DNA of 64,000 bases, from contig VGMW01000002.1 in the NCBI GenBank assembly GCA_016866235.1, positions 1 through 64,000 of the forward strand, read 5' to 3'. This DNA comes from Bacteroidota bacterium. GTDB lineage: Bacteria > Bacteroidota > Bacteroidia > Cytophagales > Cyclobacteriaceae. The translations under genes and the position numbers were made by a program. Below the pieces are notes generated by a model. The model saw only the letters and a program-made list of their open reading frames with translations. It searched no databases and had not been told where the DNA came from. Shown in pieces: positions 26,005-34,874 of this stretch; position 1 is the stretch's first letter, and each line of letters opens with the position of its first letter.

Positions 26005-29000
26005 TTGTATCCACCTGTGGTTCGAAAGTGTCTCATATTTACCCTTGCGGTTTTTGCTGTATTGACCGCATCCTCGCAGGTTTCTAATACAGCCGCAGGA
26101 ACAGCAAAACCAGTCATGCAATTCCCGGATAGCGTCGCGAAGATGCTAACCGCTGCAGGACAGTCGGACGCCACGCTGATCAGCGGTAAGTTCTCCTCCG
26201 TTTGGAAGCAATTACCAATCAATCAGCAGCAGAGTATTCGAAGACATCTTCGGCTGATGAAGGAACTGAGGTTTAAACCCAAGCAAGAGGTTGTTCAATA
26301 CATTCGAACAGTTGCTTTTTCCGGCCACCCGTTCCTCACCAATTCATTTTCAGGATGGCTTGCTGTTACCGATTCTGTTTTTCGTTATGAAAATCCTCCA
26401 CGCATTGGAAAATTTTTAGAGTCAAGCAGAAATCTTTTTGAGTTTCAATCGCTTCAAACAGAAAAAACTTTTCGCTATCGCATCAGTGCTTCAAAAATTG
26501 AATTTGAATTTTTTACACAACCCTTTGATCCTTCTAAAGACTCAACCAAAATTTTTCCAGATTCCCTTATTCGAAAACCAAATCTGTATGCCTTTCAGCT
26601 TTCTGCTGCTGTTACCGGCGCGGTTGCAAAGTTTGTTAATCCTGAATTGATGCTGAAAGGTCTTTCTGATTCTCTTCGTTTTAGTTTTAACGATGGTGTT
26701 TTCTCTTTATCCGATAAGGTTCTTCTTGGACAACAAGGGGAAATTGTCTGGAATAAGTTTGATGTTGAGCCACCGGTTTATACGATGAAGGGCCCGTGGT
26801 CCCTCTCGGTTTCGAAACCTGAAATAATTTTTGACAAAGGTCACTTGAAACATCCGAAAACACTACCCGATTCGGTCTGGGGAGTTTTTTCATTTCGGAT
26901 TTCAGGAAAGAGTGATCAGAAAAATCCGAAGTTCATTTCTTTTTGGAACGACATTCAAACCAAGAGAATTGACTATCCTGGTTTAAACTTTCGGGGAGGT
27001 TATTCCCTCAGCGGAAATCAGATTTCATCTGAATCGGTTTCTGGCCTCCCATCCAAACTTGCGCTGGTCCGCGACAGCATTCCAAAGTTTGTGGTTCGCT
27101 CAATGCGTTACGATTTCAGGGACTCACTGGTTGTTGCACCATCAGCCGCCATAACCATTTACCACGGACAAGACTCCATTACCCATCCATCGATTGATTT
27201 TGTTTTTTATACACGACAACATCGGGTACAGCTCTCCAGAAGCCGCTCCATTCAAAAAGATGTTCCATATCAGAGCTCGTATTTTGGAGTGGACTTTTCC
27301 GCCGATGAGTTGCGTTGGGATATCCCGGCAGACAGCATCAACCTCTATTCGGCGTCCAATGTTGCACAGGTACCCGTGGTCATTGAGTCGAAGGATCATT
27401 TCAACAGAAACGACTATCGATTGTTGGCAGGCGTTGGATTTAGTTTCCATCCGCTGGCCTTGGTGGCCGATTACGCAAAGGAAATCGGCACACGAACATT
27501 TTATTCAGGAGATCTGGGAACCCGTTACAAGAAGCTACCCGGAGAAATCAGATTGGCATTGGAATTTTTAGTCCAAAAAGGAATGGTGCAGTACGATCCG
27601 TCCACCGGCGTTGTCGAGGTAAGTGAAAAAGCCATACACGTTACAAATGCAGCAAGGAACAAGGAGGATTACGACAACATGAAAATTTTGGCGATACCCG
27701 ACAAGAATGTTCCCAATGCCTCCCTTAGTCTTAAGAATGGAGAGATGATCATCCGAGGCGTTGAAAATTTTAAGGTCAGCGACTCTCTCAACCTTTCCAT
27801 CAAGCCCGACAGCAGTATGGTGAGCCTGAGGAAGAATCGTGATCTGCAGTTTGATGGACGCATCACAGCGGGAAATTTTGAAATCAACGGAAAAGATTTT
27901 CAGTTTAAGTATGACAGCTTTTTTATCACGCTTAAAGAAATTGATTCCATACGGTTTTTGGTAACGGAAAGAAATGCCCGCGGACAAAAGGTTCGTCGCC
28001 GGCTGAGCAATGCAATGGTCAATGCCGACAGCACCGGCATGGCAAGTGCAAAGGCCGAGGAGACCACCAGCGGCGTTATTTATATCAACACACCGGATAA
28101 CAAATCAGGTGCTAAAATATTTCCCGATTACCCAAGACTTAACGCCTCTTCCGGCGGTATTATCTTCTTTGATCAGCCTCAAATTCTTGATGGCATATAT
28201 GGAAGGTCTGTTTACTTTTTAATTCCTCCATTTAAAATGGACAGTCTCAATCAGCAGGAGCGCGCATCGATTGGTTTATCCGGTGCATTGGTCAGCAGTG
28301 GAATGTTTCCTGTCTTTAAAGAAAAGCTTCGTGGAATGGAGGATAAGTCACTTGGTTTTATCCATCAGGTTCCCCCTAAAGGCTACAACCTTTACAATAC
28401 CGATGGAAAATTTAATGGAACGCTCACGTTGGACAACCAGGGGATTATTGGAAACGGCGAGCTTAATTTCCTGGCGGCTAAGGTTAAATCTGATCGATTT
28501 ACTTTCTATCCCGATTCAGTTGTTGCCTTAAGTCAAAGCGGCGGCATTGAGGAGAAGAGGATAGGGGACAAGTATTTTCCGCAGATCACCTTCCCTGAAT
28601 TTAGGTTGAAATGGACCCCAAAAGCAGATCATTTCGGCATTTTTAGCCTTAAAGATCCCTTTGCGCTATACGATTCAACCGCAACGCTAAAAGGCGAACT
28701 GTCGGTTTCCGGCACTGGCGTGTCAGGAAATGGAACCATGCTCACCAGAGGATCTGAACTTGTTTCTGAGAAAATGACCTTTGAAGGAAAAAACTTTACA
28801 GCACGCGAATCGACCTTTAAAGTTTTAACGAATGATCCCGACAAACCGGCACTCCTTGCAGAAGCGGTTAAACTAAACTTCGACCTCAACCAAAATTTTG
28901 CAGAAATCAATCCGGAACTTTCTGGTACAGCCGCTATAGAATTTCCATACGCCCAATTCAAAACTTCTATTCCATCTGCACGTTGGGAGCTCGACAGAAA

Positions 29001-30663
29001 AAAAATCGTGATGAAAAAATCTCCAACGGTTCCGTTGGAGGATTCCTGGTTTTATTCGACTAAAAAAGATCTTGACTCTCTTGCGTTTTCAGCAACAGGC
29101 GCGGAATACGATATCCCATCGCAGCAACTGCTTGTTACAGGAATTCCTTATATCACTGTGGGTGACGCCCGGATCACACCTGATCAGGGCCAGCTTCTCC
29201 TAAAACCCAATTCTGAAATCGGTCAGTTGACAAATGCAACTATAGTGCTGGATACACTCAATGGTTATCACCGATTAACCGGTGGCGTAATTGATATCGC
29301 TTCAAGAAAATCATTTAGAGGTTTTGGGGTCTACGAATATGTCAATGCGCTGCAGGACACGTTTAGAATTAAGATGGCAGACTTCCATAGAGATTCTGTT
29401 GGCACGGAAGCGGGTCAGACGGTTGCTATTGGACAGGTTTCTCCTGAACAAAAGCTTCGACTTGCTCCAAAGGTTTTTTATAAGGGGAAGATGACCATGT
29501 ATGCCCGTCGGCCCGCATTAGAACTCGAAGGTTATGTAAAGCTCGATCTTCCGAAGGTGCGCAACTACAACACCTGGTTGTCACACACCCAATCCGGAAA
29601 AGAAAAACTCTTTTATATCGACTTTGATAATGCCATCACGGAAGAAGGCAGGAAAGCAACCGCTGGTATCCATTATGGCCGTGATTTGGATCTCTATGCC
29701 AATTTTGTTTCTGAAAAGAGAAGCGAAGAGGATGAAGATTTTTTCCTTCCATCCGGCAAACTATTTTATGATACAGCGTCAAAAGAGTTTCGCATCGAAG
29801 ACCCCAGGAAGGCCGCTGGGGAAAAATTATCCGGAAAGGTTTTTGCCTACCGCGACGAAAATCAGGATGTGAAATTTGAGGGACTGGTTAACCTGTTTCC
29901 CGATCAGTCTGATTTGAAGATCATTTCATCGGCAATCGGTTACGGTAATCTGGAAACGGACGAGGTAAAACTCAATGCACTGATTTCAGCTGACTTTAAT
30001 GCGGGTTCAGGTGTTTTTCTACTGATGGCTCAGGCCATTTCCGATGTCATAAAAAATGAGAGCGTACCGGAAGCATCGGCCGATCAGACAGAGCTTCTTT
30101 ATAAAGTTGCCAATGTGGTAGGAGAGTCTGCAGCGACTGAATATGAAAAAAGGTCGCTTGCTGCGTATACCTCGCTTTCACTGGTGCCAGGGCTCGGCGC
30201 ACCCTTGGTTTTTTCCTCGGTGGATTTAAAATGGTCTCCAAAGCACAGAGGTTTTTATAGTGTCGGCGATCTTGGATTGAGCCACGTTGGGCGGACGGAT
30301 ATCAATGGGGCCTTTGAAGGTTTCATGGAGTTTAGAAAAAATGAAGATGGTAGCCCCGTCTTTAATGTTTTCTTAAAAGCGTCGCCCGAGGCTTGGTTCT
30401 TTTTTGGATATGAAGACGATCGTATGATGATTCACTCCTCTGTTGAGCTGATCAATGAACAAGTCTATAAGAAGGCAGGGGGTGGACGACCGGGATCGGG
30501 TAATCTGGTGGTAATACCAGGCAGCGAAGAAGAAACCCTTGCCTTTGTTAACAAGTTCCGGTCGGTTTATCTGGACAATGATCAGCCTTATAGCTTGAGC
30601 GGTAAATCACAAGCGGCCGGTAAAAAAGAAAAAAAGAAGAACGAAGAAGACGACGGATTTTAA
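26005..30663 (+). CDS. Very large exported protein of unknown function (1552 aa)
   Basis: I do not recognise a named domain. The TTG at 26005 (GTG at 26017 is an alternative) gives a proper signal peptide with core 'CLIFTLAVFAVLTAS' ending near residue 25. A helical segment (about 40-140) is followed by more than 1200 residues of beta-rich sequence with long alternating patterns. Repeated 'DGVFSLSDKV', 'LDNQGIIGNGELNF', 'LSVSGTGVSGNG' and 'INGKDFQFKYDSF' units suggest a beta-solenoid or a long lipid-binding groove like AsmA/TamB/LptD-type proteins. There is no obvious membrane anchor beyond the signal and no type IX sorting domain; the tail is Lys/Glu/Asp-rich. It is probably periplasmic or outer-membrane associated. 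The DUF4382 lipoprotein follows on the same strand. Confidence 0.75.
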   Translation: MYPPVVRKCLIFTLAVFAVLTASSQVSNTAAGTAKPVMQFPDSVAKMLTAAGQSDATLISGKFSSVWKQLPINQQQSIRRHLRLMKELRFKPKQEVVQYIRTVAFSGHPFLTNSFSGWLAVTDSVFRYENPPRIGKFLESSRNLFEFQSLQTEKTFRYRISASKIEFEFFTQPFDPSKDSTKIFPDSLIRKPNLYAFQLSAAVTGAVAKFVNPELMLKGLSDSLRFSFNDGVFSLSDKVLLGQQGEIVWNKFDVEPPVYTMKGPWSLSVSKPEIIFDKGHLKHPKTLPDSVWGVFSFRISGKSDQKNPKFISFWNDIQTKRIDYPGLNFRGGYSLSGNQISSESVSGLPSKLALVRDSIPKFVVRSMRYDFRDSLVVAPSAAITIYHGQDSITHPSIDFVFYTRQHRVQLSRSRSIQKDVPYQSSYFGVDFSADELRWDIPADSINLYSASNVAQVPVVIESKDHFNRNDYRLLAGVGFSFHPLALVADYAKEIGTRTFYSGDLGTRYKKLPGEIRLALEFLVQKGMVQYDPSTGVVEVSEKAIHVTNAARNKEDYDNMKILAIPDKNVPNASLSLKNGEMIIRGVENFKVSDSLNLSIKPDSSMVSLRKNRDLQFDGRITAGNFEINGKDFQFKYDSFFITLKEIDSIRFLVTERNARGQKVRRRLSNAMVNADSTGMASAKAEETTSGVIYINTPDNKSGAKIFPDYPRLNASSGGIIFFDQPQILDGIYGRSVYFLIPPFKMDSLNQQERASIGLSGALVSSGMFPVFKEKLRGMEDKSLGFIHQVPPKGYNLYNTDGKFNGTLTLDNQGIIGNGELNFLAAKVKSDRFTFYPDSVVALSQSGGIEEKRIGDKYFPQITFPEFRLKWTPKADHFGIFSLKDPFALYDSTATLKGELSVSGTGVSGNGTMLTRGSELVSEKMTFEGKNFTARESTFKVLTNDPDKPALLAEAVKLNFDLNQNFAEINPELSGTAAIEFPYAQFKTSIPSARWELDRKKIVMKKSPTVPLEDSWFYSTKKDLDSLAFSATGAEYDIPSQQLLVTGIPYITVGDARITPDQGQLLLKPNSEIGQLTNATIVLDTLNGYHRLTGGVIDIASRKSFRGFGVYEYVNALQDTFRIKMADFHRDSVGTEAGQTVAIGQVSPEQKLRLAPKVFYKGKMTMYARRPALELEGYVKLDLPKVRNYNTWLSHTQSGKEKLFYIDFDNAITEEGRKATAGIHYGRDLDLYANFVSEKRSEEDEDFFLPSGKLFYDTASKEFRIEDPRKAAGEKLSGKVFAYRDENQDVKFEGLVNLFPDQSDLKIISSAIGYGNLETDEVKLNALISADFNAGSGVFLLMAQAISDVIKNESVPEASADQTELLYKVANVVGESAATEYEKRSLAAYTSLSLVPGLGAPLVFSSVDLKWSPKHRGFYSVGDLGLSHVGRTDINGAFEGFMEFRKNEDGSPVFNVFLKASPEAWFFFGYEDDRMMIHSSVELINEQVYKKAGGGRPGSGNLVVIPGSEEETLAFVNKFRSVYLDNDQPYSLSGKSQAAGKKEKKKNEEDDGF

Positions 30664-30751
30664 AATCAGATGACCAAACTCATCGGTTGATCCTGCCTGA
30701 TGTCTGCTGTTTAGGATCTCCGAATTCAGATTTTTGCTTAAATATTTTAAG

Positions 30752-31525
30752 ATGATGCTTTCAAGATTAACCTTTTTCGTTTTTTCCTTGATTACCCTGG
30801 TGATGTTTTCCTGCGGCGATAAAGACGACGCCCGCATTGAAGTAAGTCTCACTGATGCACCAGGCGATTACGAAGCTGTTAACATCGATATCCAGGATGT
30901 TCAAATTAATCGTACCGAGGAGGTGGGTGGCTGGGAATCACTTGATATGGAAAACCAAGGCGTTTTTAATCTTCTTGATTTGACCAATGGCATGGACCGA
31001 CTTTTAGGGACATTGTACCTCGGACCGGGGAAAATTTCGCAGATCAGATTAACGCTCGGAACCAATAATACTATTTTGATTAATGGTGACACCAAGCCAC
31101 TGGTTACGCCAAGCGCGCAACAGTCTGGTTTGAAAATTAACATTGATCAAAATTTAGAGGAAGGGGTTACCTATCGGATTCTACTTGATTTTGATGTTGC
31201 CAAATCAATCGTTGCCCGCGGAAACGGGGTGTATGCGCTGAAACCGGTCATACGCGCCATTGTAGAATCCACCAGCGGATCAATCAGCGGCTCTGTTGTG
31301 CCAGTTCAATCTAATCCTGCCGTTTATGCAATTGCCGGCACCGATACGGTGGGCACAACTTTTGCGGATGAGGATGGACATTTCCTTTTGCGCGGAATTG
31401 CAGCTGGTTTGTATCGTGTGTCTTTGGCGCCAAAAACAGGGTATAAAACCCGCAACCTCGATCAGGTTCAGGTAACCACCGGTGTGGTAACGAACCTTGG
31501 CGAGCTCGTGATCGAACCGGAATAA
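30752..31525 (+). CDS. DUF4382 domain lipoprotein
   Basis: From the ATG at 30752 (a TTG at 30734 is in frame) the protein has 257 residues. The signal peptide ends in a lipobox-like VMFSC, so it is a lipoprotein. The DUF4382 domain spans about residues 30-160 with the signature 'IEVSLTDAPGDYEAVNIDIQDVQ' start, 'LDLTNGMDRLLGTLYLGPGKISQIRL' and 'YRILLDFDVAKSIV'. The C-terminal 90 residues form a second beta-sandwich of the carboxypeptidase-regulatory type ('GSISGSVVP...DGHFLLRGIAAGLYRVSL'). Its function is unknown; family members are common surface lipoproteins in Bacteroidota. Confidence 0.87.
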   Translation: MMLSRLTFFVFSLITLVMFSCGDKDDARIEVSLTDAPGDYEAVNIDIQDVQINRTEEVGGWESLDMENQGVFNLLDLTNGMDRLLGTLYLGPGKISQIRLTLGTNNTILINGDTKPLVTPSAQQSGLKINIDQNLEEGVTYRILLDFDVAKSIVARGNGVYALKPVIRAIVESTSGSISGSVVPVQSNPAVYAIAGTDTVGTTFADEDGHFLLRGIAAGLYRVSLAPKTGYKTRNLDQVQVTTGVVTNLGELVIEPE

Positions 31526-31558
31526 AGCCTTTATTTTGGGTGCACATTTCTTGCGCCC

Positions 31559-32518
31559 ATGTTGTTTCTGAAGGATGATGAATTGGATCGGTTCTCCGAT
31601 CCTGAAATGTTGGTTTCCTCCGTGGAGGCGGCTATGGTTTGGGATGAAACCCATCCTGGAAACGTTCCTCAAAGAATGCATATCAATCGGGGCGATAATA
31701 CTTTTCTGATGATGCCTGCTTTTGGGCCTGTCCGATACGGAACGAAAGTGGTTTCGGTGCTCCCTGGAAATTCCGTGAATGGTATGCCGGTGATTAGTGG
31801 AACATATCAACTCAACGATAACAGGGATGGATCTGTGCTTGCGCTTATGAGTGCTGCGAAACTAACTGCACTTCGGACCGGCGCAATTGGCGCTGTAGCG
31901 GTGAAGCACTTATCCGATGTTGATGCAACAAACGTTGGAATCGTGGGATGTGGTGTTCAGGCCAGAGCACTGGTTAAAATGATTGCCGCCGTTAGAGCGG
32001 TAAAGCGCATCTATTATTTTTCACGCACCAGACAGTCGGCCGAATTCTTTGGCAGTGAAATGAAAAAAGTCCTGCCCAACATCGAATGGATAGCCAGCGA
32101 GAGCATTAGCAGCCTGATTTCTTCTGTTCATGTGGTGGTCACGGCTACCACGTCACCAGATCCGGTGTTACCCGATCGAGAGCCTTTGTTGATGGGAAAG
32201 ACTTTTATTGGAATGGGATCTTATAAAACCAACATGCGTGAATTTCCCGATGCGGTTTTCAGATTGGCACATCAGGTCCTGCTCGATGCGCCCGGAACGC
32301 GTTATGAAACAGGCGACGCACTTCATCCGGTAAACAGCGGCATCAGAAAAGCAGAAGATGTTTTTACTCTTGGGAAAATATTGACAGGAACTAGGCAGGT
32401 GTCAGGGGCCACCAAAGTATTTAAATCGGCGGGTTATGCCTTGTTTGATTTGTTTGTGGCAGAGGCTATCTGGCAGCGCGCCTTACTTGATAAGAAAAAC
32501 ATGGAAATAAATTTTTAA
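31559..32518 (+). CDS. Ornithine cyclodeaminase / mu-crystallin family NAD(P)-dependent enzyme
   Basis: The 319-residue length and layout fit the ornithine cyclodeaminase/alanine dehydrogenase/iminosuccinate reductase family. The N-terminal half supplies the substrate pocket ('QRMHIN', 'YGTKVVSVLPGN', 'LTALRTGAIGAVA'), and the Rossmann motif GIVGCGVQA near residue 125 binds NAD(P). The family contains several different imine/keto-acid reductases, so the substrate is not fixed. Two genes downstream is a fold-type II threonine/serine dehydratase; such pairs are known from ectoine breakdown (EutB/EutC) and the beta-hydroxyaspartate cycle (BhcB/BhcD), though their other genes are missing here. 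The nitroreductase starts 24 bp later. Confidence 0.88.
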   Translation: MLFLKDDELDRFSDPEMLVSSVEAAMVWDETHPGNVPQRMHINRGDNTFLMMPAFGPVRYGTKVVSVLPGNSVNGMPVISGTYQLNDNRDGSVLALMSAAKLTALRTGAIGAVAVKHLSDVDATNVGIVGCGVQARALVKMIAAVRAVKRIYYFSRTRQSAEFFGSEMKKVLPNIEWIASESISSLISSVHVVVTATTSPDPVLPDREPLLMGKTFIGMGSYKTNMREFPDAVFRLAHQVLLDAPGTRYETGDALHPVNSGIRKAEDVFTLGKILTGTRQVSGATKVFKSAGYALFDLFVAEAIWQRALLDKKNMEINF

Positions 32519-32542
32519 TCAGAGGAAATATAATTTAGAGCG

Positions 32543-33136
32543 ATGAGTACTGAAGTTGAAATATTCGAAAAGGTGGTGATGCAGAGAAGGTCTGTTTTTC
32601 AAAAAGACTATCTGCCTGAACGGATTGAAGATGAGGTGGTGGCGAAAATGCTTGTGATGGCAGACCGCGCGCCAACCCATAAGCGCACGGAGCCATGGCG
32701 ATTTGTGGTTTTTACCGGCCAAGGGATCACCAAGCTGGCAAAATTTCAATCTGAGCTTTATAAAAAGGTTGCCACCGCCGACGGCAGTTTCCGCGAAGAC
32801 CGATATCTGAATCTGTTGAACAAGCCAGCTGAATCCTCCCACATCATTTCGGTTGGCATGAAGCGAGATGCAGCCCATTCAATTCCGGAATGGGAAGAGT
32901 TGGGCGCAGTATTTTGTGCAGTAGAAAATCTTTATCTGGCTGCAACCGCTTTTGGTTTGGGAGGTTACCTAAGTACCGGAGGAATTACAAACTTTGCCGA
33001 AGCAAAAGAATTTTTTGGTTTAGGCCCTGAGGATCGTTTATGTGGATTTTTTCATTTGGGGAAAATTAAGACGATTGAAACCCCTTTGAGCAAGAGAAAA
33101 CCAATGGAAGAAAAAGTCAGCTGGGTAAAAGATTAA
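32543..33136 (+). CDS. Nitroreductase-family FMN oxidoreductase
   Basis: This is a 197-residue flavin oxidoreductase. The N-terminal 'MQRRSVFQKDYL' segment and 'DRAPTHKRTEPWRFVVF' carry the Arg/Ser-Arg-x-x-x FMN-phosphate and Asn/Trp motifs of the family, and 'AVENLYLAATAFGLGGYLSTGG' is the characteristic dimer helix. These enzymes reduce nitroaromatics, quinones or flavins with NAD(P)H; the physiological substrate is not evident. It lies between the cyclodeaminase-family and dehydratase genes with 24- and 10-bp gaps, so all three are likely one operon. Confidence 0.9.
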   Translation: MSTEVEIFEKVVMQRRSVFQKDYLPERIEDEVVAKMLVMADRAPTHKRTEPWRFVVFTGQGITKLAKFQSELYKKVATADGSFREDRYLNLLNKPAESSHIISVGMKRDAAHSIPEWEELGAVFCAVENLYLAATAFGLGGYLSTGGITNFAEAKEFFGLGPEDRLCGFFHLGKIKTIETPLSKRKPMEEKVSWVKD

Positions 33137-33146
33137 TCCCCAATTC

Positions 33147-34109
33147 ATGAGCCTTCAAAATATACCCACCCGAGAACAGATTGTTGAAGCACACAACCGC
33201 ATTAAGCCGTACATCAATCGCACGCCTTTATTAACCAACGACAGCATCAATACACTTTGTGGCGCAACAGTGTGGTTTAAGTGTGAAAACCTTCAACAGA
33301 TTGGCGCTTTCAAGATGAGGGGAGCGATGAACGCCGCATTGTCTCTTCCGGCGGAGCTGTTGAACCGCGGACTGGCAACACACTCTTCAGGTAATCATGC
33401 ACAGGCATTGGCACGCGCTGCTAAACTTTTGGGTGTGCCTGCCTATATCGTGATGCCAAGAACAGCGCCTGAGGTTAAGAAAAATGGCGTTCGAAAATTT
33501 GGCGGAGAAATTACTGAGTGTGAGCCGACCCTCGCGGCAAGGGAAGAAACACTCGCCCGGGTGATGGAACGAACCGGCGCTACAGAAATACACCCTTTCA
33601 ACAATTATGATGTTATGGCAGGGCAGGCCACTGCTGCACTTGAGGTTTATGAAGAGCTGAGACCAGATTATCTAATTGCACCGGTCGGTGGAGGTGGATT
33701 GCTAAGTGGCAGCGCCGTTGCTACTTCCTGTTTTTCAGCGGGTACAATTGTAATTGGCGCCGAGCCTGAAGGCTCTGATGATGCTTACCGATCTATGCAA
33801 TCAGGGAAAATTGAACCGGCACAGTCCCAATCCATTGCCGATGGCCTGCTTACAACCCTTGGGGATAAGACATTTCCTGTAATCAAATCGAGGGTAAGTG
33901 AGATTATAACGGTCAGTGACAAGGAAATTATTGAGGCTTTGAGACTGGTCTGGGAGAATCTGAAGGTAATCGCAGAGCCCAGTTGTGCGGTGGTGCTTGC
34001 TGCGGTCTTAAAAAGACCGGAGCAATTCAGGGGTAAAACGGTTGCTGTGATCCTGAGTGGGGGGAATGTGGATCTGGTCCGGATACTGGACCTTTTCAAA
34101 AACCTTTGA
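33147..34109 (+). CDS. Threonine/serine dehydratase or serine-racemase-type PLP enzyme
   Basis: This is a 320-residue fold-type II PLP enzyme without a C-terminal ACT domain, so it resembles catabolic threonine dehydratase, serine racemase or beta-hydroxyaspartate dehydratase rather than biosynthetic IlvA. The PLP Lys is in GAFKMRGA near residue 54, 'SSGNHAQALARAAK' follows, and the phosphate-binding loop is PVGGGGLLSG. The C-terminal 'PSCAVVLAAVL' segment is typical. It closes the cyclodeaminase-nitroreductase-dehydratase cluster and is followed by a TetR gene on the same strand 71 bp later, from a separate operator-bearing promoter. Confidence 0.9.
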   Translation: MSLQNIPTREQIVEAHNRIKPYINRTPLLTNDSINTLCGATVWFKCENLQQIGAFKMRGAMNAALSLPAELLNRGLATHSSGNHAQALARAAKLLGVPAYIVMPRTAPEVKKNGVRKFGGEITECEPTLAAREETLARVMERTGATEIHPFNNYDVMAGQATAALEVYEELRPDYLIAPVGGGGLLSGSAVATSCFSAGTIVIGAEPEGSDDAYRSMQSGKIEPAQSQSIADGLLTTLGDKTFPVIKSRVSEIITVSDKEIIEALRLVWENLKVIAEPSCAVVLAAVLKRPEQFRGKTVAVILSGGNVDLVRILDLFKNL

Positions 34110-34148
34110 TTTTAAGGTTAAAAGTATTGTTTTGAGGTCAGGTAATTA

Positions 34149-34176
34149 TTTAACAATTTTGTTAAACAATATTGTT
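34149..34176. promoter_or_regulatory. Overlapping inverted repeats: probable autoregulatory operator of the TetR gene
   Basis: TTTAACAATTTTGTTAAA (34149-34166; arms TTTAACAA/TTGTTAAA) overlaps a second, perfect 12-bp palindrome AACAATATTGTT (34165-34176). Both end within 5-32 bp upstream of the TetR ATG at 34181, the usual place for an autoregulatory operator. The two share the AACAA/TTGTT half-site. Confidence 0.6.
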
Positions 34177-34180
34177 AAAA

Positions 34181-34795
34181 ATGACGGAAGTCGAAGCAAC
34201 GGATCATTTGATTTTGGAGGCAGCACGGGAGGTCTTTTTGAAAAAAGGCTTTGCGGGCGCCCGGATGGAGGACATCGCTAAAACAGCAGGAATGAACCGC
34301 GCACTTCTCCATTACTATTTCCGCTCAAAGCGTGAATTATTTCAAATCGTATTCGACAAACATTTTACCGAACTACAATCTGGTCTTCAGGACATTTTAT
34401 CGTCAGAGGTTATTCTAACTGAAAAAATTCAGCTCATCATTAATTTTTATCTCGATAAGCTTGAGGCCAATCCTGATTTGCCTGCATTCATCATCCAGGA
34501 ATTAACCGTTAATCCTGAAAGATTATTTCTTTTGATCAAAGAGAAGCAGCGATTACCCGGACGCACCAGATTGGTTTTTGAAGAGCAAGTCAGGGAGGCA
34601 GTACGTAAAGGACGAATTCGTGAAATTGATTCACGTCACCTGATAATTAATATTCTGTCACTGGTAGTGTTTCCATACATCGGAAGACCGTATGCTAAAA
34701 TGTTTCTGGAACTGGATGAACCTTCCTACAACGCTTTCCTTAAAATAAGGAGAAGAGAAATTTCGTCCTTTATACTGAAATCCATTCAACCATAG
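34181..34795 (+). CDS. TetR/AcrR family transcriptional regulator
   Basis: The regulator has an N-terminal TetR helix-turn-helix (residues 8-55: 'LILEAAREVFLKKGFAGARM', 'IAKTAGMNRALLHYYFRSK') and a variable all-helical ligand domain. The ATG at 34181 is preferred over a TTG at 34172 because an operator-like palindrome covers the upstream bases. The length of 204 residues is typical. Ligand and target genes are unknown; the immediate operator palindromes upstream suggest autoregulation, and no efflux gene is adjacent, so it may act on the dehydratase cluster or elsewhere. Confidence 0.9.
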   Translation: MTEVEATDHLILEAAREVFLKKGFAGARMEDIAKTAGMNRALLHYYFRSKRELFQIVFDKHFTELQSGLQDILSSEVILTEKIQLIINFYLDKLEANPDLPAFIIQELTVNPERLFLLIKEKQRLPGRTRLVFEEQVREAVRKGRIREIDSRHLIINILSLVVFPYIGRPYAKMFLELDEPSYNAFLKIRRREISSFILKSIQP

Positions 34796-34874
34796 ACTTC
34801 AAAACAATTTCTTTAGTTCTTTAATCGATTCTCTTGAAGACCAGGATAAACAACCAATGAAAGAAGGAACTTTA

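Noticed and set aside
25823-26065. 80-codon frame in the 25.6-26.0 kb gap
   Set aside because: It overlaps the signal peptide of the large gene and has no codon-use or motif support.
27194-27571. 125-codon frame inside the large exported protein gene
   Set aside because: It is a shifted frame of a long continuous coding sequence.
31280-31810. 176-codon minus-strand open frame across the DUF4382 and cyclodeaminase genes
   Set aside because: It is antisense to two well-supported genes and has a low-complexity, His/Arg-rich translation without family features.
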